This document shows positions 1 through 5,812 of a stretch of DNA of 5,812 bases, piece by piece. Origin of the DNA: Tannerella sp. (GTDB lineage Bacteria > Bacteroidota > Bacteroidia > Bacteroidales > Tannerellaceae). Below the pieces are notes generated by a model. It saw nothing but the letters and a program-made list of their open reading frames with translations, made no database searches and was not told the DNA's origin. The stretch covers positions 1-5,812 of the forward strand of contig JAISWC010000002.1 in the NCBI GenBank assembly GCA_031271245.1, written 5' to 3'. Position 1 is the first letter of the stretch. Each line of letters opens with the position of its first letter. The translations under genes and the position numbers were made by a program.

Positions 1-231
1 AACGATTCCGGGGACTCCCAAAATGATTCTGGGGGTTCCCGGAATGATTCCGGGGGTTCCCGGAATGATTCCGGGGACTCCCAAAATGATTCCGGGGGTT
101 CCCGGAACGATTCCGGGGACTCCCAAAATGATTCTGGGGGTTCCCGGAATGATTCCGGGGGTTCCCGGAATGATTCCGGGGACTCCCAAAATGATTCCGG
201 GAACTCCCAAAATAAGTCCGGAAGCCTCGGA
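1..231. repeat. 21-bp tandem repeat (minisatellite) with 105-bp higher-order period
   Basis: Ten 21-bp units start at 1, 22, 43, 64, 85, 106, 127, 148, 169 and 190, with a decayed eleventh at 211-231. Two main types alternate: AAYGATTCCGGGGACTCCCAA and AATGATTYYGGGGGTTCCCGG. Units 1-4 (1-84) are repeated exactly as units 6-9 (106-189), so the array also has a five-unit, 105-bp period. The second type, joined to the first bases of the next unit, makes a hairpin with arms ATTCCGGG and CCCGGAAT and loop GGTT. It is perfect at 47-66 and 152-171, and has wobbles or end mismatches elsewhere. Because 21 is a multiple of three, two forward frames stay open through the array. One reads NDSG(D/G/N)S(Q/R) and stops at 235-237; the other reads MIPGVPG/MIPGTPK and stops at 254-256. 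The array continues past the left edge, so it may be intergenic or the tail of an upstream gene; I favour intergenic. Confidence 0.95.
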
Positions 232-266
232 TTTTAGCAATAAACATTTCCTTTGAGTTAAAAAAT

Positions 267-388
267 AAATAGTATGGGGGCGTAATTTGACATAGCGGGA
301 TGCTTCCGTTTCCTTACCTCCTTTCAGGGAAGCGGAAACAGTGACCGTCGTATGCCGTGAAATCAGGCAACCCGAAATACTATTTTTT
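267..388 (+). other. Candidate structured RNA element
   Basis: AAATAGTAT (267-275) is the exact reverse complement of ATACTATTT (377-385), which runs on into more T residues to 388. Inside this outer pair lies a 12-position stem, TTCCGTTTCCTT (304-315) with AGGGAAGCGGAA (326-337), closed by a 10-base loop. Its two G-U pairs would be A-C mismatches on the opposite strand, which favours plus-strand RNA. A small third helix, TGCC (353-356) with GGCA (366-369), is possible. The whole would be a multi-branch fold followed by a U-run, as in a small RNA or terminated leader. I could not match it to a known riboswitch class, and no gene follows closely. The pairings are visible; that the element is transcribed is inference. 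Confidence 0.3.
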
Positions 389-645
389 GTTGTCCGCATA
401 AGTCGTTATAATTGTTGATAAATTCCGTTATAGCTAAAGTCGTCCCAAAGATAAAGGGTTTTCTTCAATAGTAGATATTTTTTCTGTCATAAAAAAACAC
501 AATAAATCGAAAAATCAAAATCAGGTCTGTTCGCGTCGAATGAAACAGCCACTCTATTAATGAGTTATCGAAAATGAGATCATCCGTCGGTCTTTTTCAA
601 AACAAAAAAGCAAGATCGGACAAATTCCGGAAAAAAAAGATGTAT

Positions 646-669
646 TATTTTTGTCACGCATTAAGTTTG
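646..669 (+). promoter_or_regulatory. Candidate Bacteroidetes -7 boxes (two)
   Basis: TATTTTTG (646-653) and TAAGTTTG (662-669) both match the Bacteroidetes -7 consensus TAnnTTTG exactly. Neither has a TTTG -33 element at the usual distance of about 19-21 bases. Transcription from here would give a leader of roughly 230-290 bases containing the inverted repeat at 789-817. Such short boxes occur by chance in AT-rich DNA, so confidence is low. Confidence 0.25.
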
Positions 670-788
670 GATCAGGTAGACTGAACAAGCATGAAAAAAC
701 CGGGATTCCGGAACTTGCAGGCAACAGTAACATAACTTGTATAAGGGGAGAGAATCTTGATTTTTTTGACTGATTGATTTCATTTTTT

Positions 789-817
789 GGCCGGGGTTGT
801 CGCAAGATGCCCCGGCC
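789..817. repeat. GC-rich inverted repeat upstream of the large gene
   Basis: GGCCGGGG (789-796) and CCCCGGCC (810-817) form a perfect 8-bp stem around a 13-base loop, which itself contains TTG/CAA complementarity. Six T residues precede the stem (783-788) but only three follow it, so it is a poor intrinsic terminator on the plus strand; on the minus strand it would be followed by A residues. A leader hairpin, weak terminator or attenuator, or protein-binding site about 90 bases before the start codon are all possible. Confidence 0.6.
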
Positions 818-870
818 TTTCGGAATCTTTACAGTACTGTTCGTGTTAGGCGGCCGGCGTTCCGGATCTT

Positions 871-904
871 TTTGCATGGTTTGAAATTAGGATTGATACA
901 TTTA
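871..904 (+). promoter_or_regulatory. Candidate promoter overlapping the annotated start
   Basis: TACATTTA (897-904) matches the Bacteroidetes -7 box TAnnTTTG in all but the last base. TTTG at 871-874 lies 22 bases upstream, near the expected -33 position. Transcription would begin around 910, too late for a start codon at 904 but suitable for the in-frame ATGs at 946 or 952. This is a near-match only. Confidence 0.3.
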
Positions 905-3900
905 TGAAACGATTTATTACTATATGGGACCATCATCGGGAAAAAATGGCTATGAAAACGACCTTCGCAGAAAGTTTCCCGATGTGTTGCGTGGCGCTGG
1001 CTGTCTGGATGGGAATCGCATGGCAGGCGGTTGCCGCGCAACCTTTTGCAGGCAATGCACGGCAGGCTGTAGGCAACAGCGTGTTTTTCGGGCAGTATCC
1101 ACAGACCTTTCTGGGATGTACGCAGGGCAAACACTACGTCCCCCAGCCCTCCGTTCCTTATGTGCTGAAACAGGATCACCGCCATCGGGACGGACAGAAT
1201 CCGCCCCAGCCCTACCATTCCTATTTTTTGCTGGAACCGGTCACGTGGCGGGTGCTGGCAGAGAATGCCCAGGGTCTGCTGCTCGTGGCCGACCGGATAC
1301 TGGATGGCCGGCCATACCACAGCTCCGCCTTTGCGGCGACCTGGAGCGGTTCGACCCTGAGAGCCTGGCTGGAAACCGGCTTCTTCAACGGTTCGACGGC
1401 GACGCCTGTGCAGACGGATTTTTTTCCGGCTGACGAGAAAAATGCCGTTGTGCTCTCGTCCGTAGCCAATCCGACCGTAGGATTCGGAAAAGACCCGGAC
1501 GGCATTACCACTCAGGATCACGTATTCTTGCTGGCGGCCGCCGACAGCGTCTTCTTCGGCGGCGCGGCCGACCGCCAGGGGTTCAATACGGACTATGCCG
1601 CTTCGTATGAGAATACAGCCGACCCGTGGAGCGTGGCGGACAGCTGGCTGCTGCGCACCCACAGCGCCGGCCCTTTTGCGGGATATATATCTTATGTACA
1701 GGCGGACGGTTTCGTCAACACGTTCGACGGACTGAAAGACAACCTGCCGGGACGTATCCGGCCGGCGCTGCACCTGTCGAAAGACGTCGTTGTCCTGGTT
1801 TCGGATGCCAACAAACCGGCCTGGTCGCCGGGCGCGCCCCTGACCGCCGTATCCGCTTCCGCCTCCGGCACGCTGAAGCTGACGCTGGTCGGCGGCGGAC
1901 TGACGCTCGGATCGTCCGACGACGGAACCTATAAAAATACGGCGGCTGGGAGTACGCTGTCGCTGAACTATGCGGGACTGAGCGCCGGCTCCGGACGGTA
2001 TATCTCCTGCGTACTCGAGCAACAGGACGGAAACATCCTCTATTATTCGAAAATCGCGGATGCCGCGACCGCTTCCGGGACGGTGAACATTCCCGTTCCC
2101 CTCGGCCTGGCGAACGGCGCCTATGTGCTGAAACTGTTCTGCGAAGAGCCTTCCGCCGGGATGCAGACGCCCGACCGGGCAAGCCGTCCGGCGGTCATTC
2201 ATCTGGGCATCGGCCCGGCCACGGCGCCGCAGATTGGTACTGCCGCCTTGCCGGAGGGCTGGGAGGGAGTAGCTTACGATACGCCCCTGACGCTTTCCGG
2301 TATGCCGGCGCCGGCCTTGTCCGTCAGCAGCGGCAGTCTGCCTCCGGGACTGGCGCTGGAAGCCGGCGGACGGATACACGGGACGCCGTCCTCGACGGGG
2401 ACGTTCCTGTTTGAGGTAACGGCGGTCAACGGAGGCGGCAGCGACACGAAATCATATACTGTCACGGTACACTCGCCGATTGCCCCGTCCATCACCGCGC
2501 CGCCTGCCGGAGCGCTGCCCGACGGAACGCTCGGCATACCCCTCGCCCCTGTTTCCCTCACGGTCACGGGGACGCCCGCGCCGGCGCTTTCCGTTATTTC
2601 CGGGAAATTGCCCGAAGGACTGGCGTTCGACCCGGCGACCGGGGTCATCAGCGGGACGCCTGCGAAAGCCGAATACGCCACTTTTACCATACAGGCAGGC
2701 AATGCGCTTGGCGTCGATTCGAAAACCTGGTCGATGACCGTCCGTTCCACCGGCCCGGCGGTCGCGCCGAAAATCACGACCCTGGCGGATACGCTGCCCG
2801 TCGCATACGTGAATATCCCGTATGATTTCAAGATAGAGGCCACGGGCACGCCGGCGCCGGTGTTTGACCTCAACGTCCCCCTGCCGGCCGGACTGAGTTT
2901 GGACGTTACCGCCGGGAAGATTCACGGGACGCCGCTGCTCCCGGCCGCCGGCACGTATACGACGTTTACCGTGACGGCCAGGAACGGTAACTCGCCGGAC
3001 GACGCCAGGACGTATGTACTGCCCGTCGCCTATACACTGAATCCTCCGGCGCTGACGCTCACGCCGCCGATTATCGTGACCGGAAGCGACCCGTTCGGCA
3101 TGACGGCCACGTTCGACGTGCCGGTATCGGGACTGACCGCCGCCGATGTCACCGTGAACGGCGGAACCGTTTCCGGCATGACCATGTCCGGCCCGTCGGG
3201 CACGCCTGCGCGGACTGACGTCTGGACGTTTGACGTGACTCCCGACCCGGCTCTCCCGGACGGCAGGGTGATGGAAATCTTCGTGCGGAAGGGCGCCGCA
3301 AAGGACGAACACGGCGCCGCTACCTACAGGGAATCCGATACGACGCGCATCGCGTATCATACCGACAGGCCGGTCATCCGGTTCAGCCTGACGGACGGGA
3401 TGGTGTTCCTCGCCGGCATGGAGGAATTTTTCATCGATATCTTTCCTTACGGTACGGGTGCGGACGCCGACCGCTTCTTTGTGAACGGCGCCGCAGCAGA
3501 CCGGGTGAATGTCGCCGGTCTGCTTGAAATCTACCGGAACGGCACGCTTTATACCGGATGGGACCTCGACCTCCGCGACACCCGCGCGACGGTAACCGGC
3601 TATTTCGGACAGGGCGATTACACGCTTCTTTTCAGGGGCGACCGCCTGACGAACAATGCCGGCAAACAGGCGGTGCAACGGACGCTTCGTTTCGCGATAC
3701 AGGTTTCGAAAAACCGGTACGAGGGTTGCCGGCAGTCTTTCAGCCGGACGTTCCCGGTCTCCGCTTCCGACCGCCGGATTACCATTGCCTACGCCGGACT
3801 GTCGGATTATCTCGTTGCGCCGGACGGCGGCAGCCTGCCCTGGCAAATGATTTTGCCGGCCGGAGAGACGGAACTGACATTTACGTTTGGCACGCGGGCC

Positions 3901-4725
3901 GTACCGCCCGAACTGGAAGGCAACTCGGTCGACATTGTCATTGCGCCGGACGGTTTGTCGGCCGCTACTTACCGGTTCCGGTTATACAACCGCCCGAAAG
4001 CGGAAGACGTGGTTTACATGCCCGTCACCACCCTCTATCCCGGTTATTTCAAACTGTTGAGAGGCGGCTCGCCCTGGCTGCAACGCAGTCTCGACGGCGG
4101 CCTGCACTGGAGCGGCGCCTGGTCGCCGGCTTCCACGCTCGAACTGGCGGACGCCGGGAAAGAGATCCTGTTCCGCGAGCCGGACGGCTGCGAGACGACG
4201 GTTATCTCGCTGGAGACGGGTATCGACGTTACCATTCGGCGGCAGGTGATACTGCCGGAGGTAAAGCATGTCGAAACCTCGCCGGCTGCCGGCCTCTACA
4301 GCCTCTACAGCGGTTCGGATTTTGTCTTCCGGGTGAAACCGACCGGGCCGTATGCCGGCATGAAACCGATGGTGACAACCGACCGGCAGGTGCCCGATTC
4401 GATCGGCGTGATTGTCGAACGCGCCGGCGACGGCAGCTATGAGGTGCGCATACGCGCCATACGCGAAACGGTACACATCAGCCTGCAGACACTATCGATG
4501 ATCGGGAATGCCGGCGTCGAAGCCGCGCGCGTCTGGGCTTCCGGCGGACAACTCTACATTGCTTCCCTTCGCGACGATGAAGCGAAGGTATATACCCTGT
4601 CGGGGATGCTGCTGAAAAGCGTTCCGGTAATGGCGGGAAAAACGGTTCAGACCTCCCTGCCTCACGGGATTCACATCGTCCGGCTGGGCTGCGGAAGCGT
4701 TTTCAAGGTGAACGGATATTTTTAA
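904..4725 (+). CDS. Large secreted multidomain protein: DUF6273-like, tandem Ig domains, DUF6383-like C-terminus
   Basis: A 1273-residue protein with no visible catalytic motif, probably exported and surface-attached. Residues 27-45 are a hydrophobic signal-peptide core ending in VAA before Q46. From 904 the n-region is unusually long (about 26 residues); in-frame ATGs at 946 and 952, the latter giving MKTTFAESFP, leave a normal signal peptide. About residues 57-297 resemble DUF6273 (NSVFFGQYPQ, EPVTWRVLAENAQGLLLVADRIL, STLRAWL, IRPALHLS). Residues 310-437 are a beta-rich module of a kind that follows DUF6273 in other proteins. Residues 441-711 hold three He_PIG-type Ig domains. Residues 714-817 look like a bacterial Ig-like domain (FDVPVSGLTAADVTVNGGTV). 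Residues 818-1195 are beta-rich and unassigned. Residues 1201-1273 resemble DUF6383/type IX sorting domains (KVYTLSGMLLKS, GIHIVRL, FKVNGYF). A role in adhesion or glycan/host contact is inference from the architecture. The reading frame is intact and GC-rich, and a second exported protein follows after 36 bp. Confidence 0.93.
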   Translation: MKRFITIWDHHREKMAMKTTFAESFPMCCVALAVWMGIAWQAVAAQPFAGNARQAVGNSVFFGQYPQTFLGCTQGKHYVPQPSVPYVLKQDHRHRDGQNPPQPYHSYFLLEPVTWRVLAENAQGLLLVADRILDGRPYHSSAFAATWSGSTLRAWLETGFFNGSTATPVQTDFFPADEKNAVVLSSVANPTVGFGKDPDGITTQDHVFLLAAADSVFFGGAADRQGFNTDYAASYENTADPWSVADSWLLRTHSAGPFAGYISYVQADGFVNTFDGLKDNLPGRIRPALHLSKDVVVLVSDANKPAWSPGAPLTAVSASASGTLKLTLVGGGLTLGSSDDGTYKNTAAGSTLSLNYAGLSAGSGRYISCVLEQQDGNILYYSKIADAATASGTVNIPVPLGLANGAYVLKLFCEEPSAGMQTPDRASRPAVIHLGIGPATAPQIGTAALPEGWEGVAYDTPLTLSGMPAPALSVSSGSLPPGLALEAGGRIHGTPSSTGTFLFEVTAVNGGGSDTKSYTVTVHSPIAPSITAPPAGALPDGTLGIPLAPVSLTVTGTPAPALSVISGKLPEGLAFDPATGVISGTPAKAEYATFTIQAGNALGVDSKTWSMTVRSTGPAVAPKITTLADTLPVAYVNIPYDFKIEATGTPAPVFDLNVPLPAGLSLDVTAGKIHGTPLLPAAGTYTTFTVTARNGNSPDDARTYVLPVAYTLNPPALTLTPPIIVTGSDPFGMTATFDVPVSGLTAADVTVNGGTVSGMTMSGPSGTPARTDVWTFDVTPDPALPDGRVMEIFVRKGAAKDEHGAATYRESDTTRIAYHTDRPVIRFSLTDGMVFLAGMEEFFIDIFPYGTGADADRFFVNGAAADRVNVAGLLEIYRNGTLYTGWDLDLRDTRATVTGYFGQGDYTLLFRGDRLTNNAGKQAVQRTLRFAIQVSKNRYEGCRQSFSRTFPVSASDRRITIAYAGLSDYLVAPDGGSLPWQMILPAGETELTFTFGTRAVPPELEGNSVDIVIAPDGLSAATYRFRLYNRPKAEDVVYMPVTTLYPGYFKLLRGGSPWLQRSLDGGLHWSGAWSPASTLELADAGKEILFREPDGCETTVISLETGIDVTIRRQVILPEVKHVETSPAAGLYSLYSGSDFVFRVKPTGPYAGMKPMVTTDRQVPDSIGVIVERAGDGSYEVRIRAIRETVHISLQTLSMIGNAGVEAARVWASGGQLYIASLRDDEAKVYTLSGMLLKSVPVMAGKTVQTSLPHGIHIVRLGCGSVFKVNGYF
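2224..3033 (+). other. Three tandem putative Ig (He_PIG-type) domains within the large protein
   Basis: Three units of about 80-90 residues (441-522, 524-615, 621-710) share the He_PIG pattern: a G-x-PAP turn (GMPAPALSV, GTPAPALSV, GTPAPVFDL), an LPxGL strand (LPPGLAL, LPEGLAF, LPAGLSL), a GxI(H/S)GTP turn (GRIHGTP, GVISGTP, GKIHGTP), then a TFTV/FEVTA strand. They clearly share ancestry but have diverged at the DNA level, so this is an old duplication and not a recent slippage product. Such domains usually act as spacers or ligand-binding modules in surface proteins. Confidence 0.88.
4504..4722 (+). other. DUF6383 / type IX sorting-like C-terminal domain
   Basis: The last 73 residues follow the pattern of Bacteroidales C-terminal domains: a short strand pair (VWASGGQLYIAS), a VYTLSGMLLKS strand, AGKTVQTSLPHGIHIVRLG, and a terminal basic-hydrophobic strand (FKVNGYF). 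DUF6383 and the Por secretion system type A domain share this plan. The end differs from the typical K-V-hydrophobic-K/R terminus, so type IX export and anchoring is plausible but not shown. Confidence 0.6.
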
Positions 4726-4746
4726 CATCAAAGCAGAAAAACCATA

Positions 4747-4761
4747 AATAAAAAGGGAATT
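4747..4761 (+). promoter_or_regulatory. A-rich translation initiation region of the second gene
   Basis: The 36-bp gap between the two genes contains no terminator or clear promoter. The bases just before the ATG at 4762 are ATAAAAAGGGAATT, an A-rich stretch with a weak GGGA, typical of Bacteroidetes starts. This supports co-transcription with the upstream gene and fixes the start at 4762. Confidence 0.5.
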
Positions 4762-5812
4762 ATGAAACTAACCACACAAATATTCAACAGGACATGGCGT
4801 AGGACGGTCGCGAACGCATGTATGTTCGCCGGCCTGCTGTGCCTGTTTCTTCCGGAGGGGAAAGCGGATACGGTCTTAACCCCGGGAAGTACGACGACAC
4901 TGAGCGGCCTGCCGTCGCAATCGTTCCCGTTAATCATCAAGCATGAAGGAACCTATCGGATTACGGGGCATTTCAACGGTACGCCGGCCTCGATGGTCAG
5001 CGCCGGGGCTACGCACGGCATCGAAGTAAGAAGCGGGCTGAAGAATGTCACCGTCATTCTGGAAAATGTCGGTATTCAAACGACGGGCATAGAGGCCTGC
5101 GCCTTTTTAATTCAGGGAAATCCGGATGCGACCAAGACTACCACCGATGTGAGCGACACGCAGTCGTGGAGTTCGGTGGTGACGGTGAAGCTGGAAGGCG
5201 AAAACTATCTCTACAGTTGCCGGGGAGTCAAGGTGGGCGCATACGTCGACGGCCGTCGAGCCGGTTTGGAAGTCTGGAAGGGTTCGACCGTCTATATCGA
5301 AGGGCCGGGAAAATTGACCGCCCGCTGCTCGGATTCGAGGGATTATTATGACAACACCAATTCGGCTCATACGAAAGGGCCTTATGATGCGGTCAAAGAC
5401 CCGTTCATGAGCTACGGCCCGAAGAGCGATCCCACCAAAGGCGTCGAAGAACTGGCCGGCAACAGCAGCGCGGCCGGCATCGGCGCGGGCAATCTGGGCG
5501 GCAGCGGCGGCAATGTAGTCATCCGGAGCGGTACCGTCATCGGCATAGCCGGGTCGCACGGCGCCGGCATCGGCGGCGCCTGGACTAACAACAATGCAAG
5601 CCAGGCGTATTTTACCGTGCTGATTTACGGTGGACATGTGGAATCCTGGGGCGGCGACCACGGCGCCGGTATCGGCGGCGGCTGCGGCGCATCCGGCCAG
5701 GTGGGAACTATTCTGGTGCTGCCTCCGGCGGAAATCACCGCGGCAAGCTATAATCCCACCGGCGCCCAGCTGGGCGCGATGAAAACGATTGTGTACGTCG
5801 GCGACTCGACCA
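4762..5812 (+). CDS. Exported glycine-rich, beta-helix-like protein (3' end beyond window)
   Basis: An open frame of 350 codons runs off the right edge without a stop. Residues 1-35 form a signal peptide: basic n-region (RTWRR), hydrophobic core CMFAGLLCLFL, then EGKA before D36. The mature part is built of short beta strands with N/G turns: YRITGHFNG, GIEVRSGLKNVTVILENVGI, FLIQGN, VTVKLEGENYLYS, GLEVWKGSTVYIEGPGKLTA. Three glycine-rich repeats follow: AAGIGAG (237-243), GAGIGGA (267-273) and GAGIGGG (301-307), each after or before strands such as GGNVVIRSGTV and FTVLIYGGHVES. This is the pattern of secreted right-handed beta-helix or 'carbohydrate-binding domain-containing' proteins of Bacteroidales and Firmicutes. 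Carbohydrate binding is a family-level guess. Because the C-terminus is missing, the presence of a sorting domain like that of the upstream protein cannot be judged. Closely spaced behind the large gene and probably in the same operon. Confidence 0.88.
   Translation, partial: MKLTTQIFNRTWRRTVANACMFAGLLCLFLPEGKADTVLTPGSTTTLSGLPSQSFPLIIKHEGTYRITGHFNGTPASMVSAGATHGIEVRSGLKNVTVILENVGIQTTGIEACAFLIQGNPDATKTTTDVSDTQSWSSVVTVKLEGENYLYSCRGVKVGAYVDGRRAGLEVWKGSTVYIEGPGKLTARCSDSRDYYDNTNSAHTKGPYDAVKDPFMSYGPKSDPTKGVEELAGNSSAAGIGAGNLGGSGGNVVIRSGTVIGIAGSHGAGIGGAWTNNNASQAYFTVLIYGGHVESWGGDHGAGIGGGCGASGQVGTILVLPPAEITAASYNPTGAQLGAMKTIVYVGDST
5470..5682 (+). repeat. Glycine-rich GAGIGGG-type repeats in the second protein
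   Basis: Three copies of (A/G)AGIG(A/G)(G/A) occur at residues 237, 267 and 301, spaced 30 and 34 residues apart and separated by beta strands. At DNA level the copies use GGCGCCGG-rich sequence. The spacing is consistent with successive longer rungs of a beta-helix; more copies may lie beyond the right edge. Confidence 0.7.

Larger units (their letters stand above)
257..903. other. AT-rich intergenic region, no convincing gene
   Basis: About 650 bases of AT-rich DNA lie between the repeat array and the large gene, in sharp contrast with the GC-rich coding sequence that follows. I see no ORF with a plausible protein. The reverse-strand reading across 557-877 has low-complexity, non-domain content and no supporting start context. 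What the region does hold: a possible folded RNA element near 267-388, two ATTCCGGAA sites at 624-632 and 705-713, TAnnTTTG boxes at 646-653 and 662-669, a GC-rich inverted repeat at 789-817, and a 10-bp palindrome ACAGTACTGT at 831-840. It probably contains the regulatory region of the downstream surface-protein genes. Confidence 0.7.

Noticed and set aside
1..231. CRISPR array
   Set aside because: The 21-bp units are directly adjacent with no unique spacers, so this is a tandem repeat.
300..385. Possible cobalamin-type riboswitch (ATGCCGTGAAATC-like stretch near 352-364)
   Set aside because: The short resemblance is not accompanied by the other conserved boxes in the right order, and no transport or biosynthesis gene follows.
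831..840. ACAGTACTGT palindrome as an operator
   Set aside because: A single 10-bp palindrome with no second copy or known factor match; noted only as a landmark.
557..877. A 106-codon minus-strand frame in the intergenic region
   Set aside because: No domain or signal peptide, no ribosome-binding context, and it spans the GC-rich inverted repeat and promoter-like boxes; more likely noncoding.
829..2379. A 516-codon open frame on the minus strand
   Set aside because: It lies opposite the large gene, is arginine/glycine-rich without domains, and is what GC-rich coding DNA typically leaves open on the opposite strand. The plus-strand frame has recognisable domains throughout.
2452..3846. A 464-codon open frame on the minus strand
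   Set aside because: Same reasoning: arginine-rich, no recognisable motifs, fully antisense to the Ig-domain region.
3558..4442. A 294-codon plus-strand frame inside the large gene
   Set aside because: It is an alternative frame of the large gene with arginine/proline-rich composition; the main frame continues intact with conserved domain patterns.

Overview
The window looks like a piece of a Bacteroidales chromosome, possibly a Tannerellaceae-type organism; the genus is inference. Evidence: a C-terminal domain resembling DUF6383 and type IX-type sorting domains, A-rich translation starts instead of strong Shine-Dalgarno sites, TAnnTTTG-like -7 promoter boxes, and GC-rich coding DNA beside a strikingly AT-rich intergenic region. 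There is no sign of phage, transposase, CRISPR, tRNA or rRNA.

Layout. Bases 1-231 hold a 21-bp minisatellite that runs off the left edge. Its units form a 105-bp higher-order repeat, and each unit can fold into a small hairpin. Bases 257-903 carry no convincing gene. They hold a possible folded RNA element (267-388), two identical ATTCCGGAA palindromic sites, candidate promoter boxes and a strong GC-rich inverted repeat just upstream of the first gene.

Bases 904-4725 encode a 1273-residue secreted modular protein: signal peptide, DUF6273-like N-terminal domain, a beta-rich module, three tandem putative Ig (He_PIG) domains, a further bacterial Ig-like domain, several unassigned beta-rich stretches and a DUF6383/sorting-like C-terminus. 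Only 36 bp later, on the same strand, bases 4762-5812 begin a second exported protein. It has beta-helix-like character and GAGIGGG-type glycine-rich repeats, and it is cut by the right edge.

The two genes probably form one transcription unit for large cell-surface or secreted proteins. No enzymatic activity can be read from either. The main novelty lies in the repeat array, the structured intergenic DNA and the domain combination of the large protein; no defence or mobile system was found.
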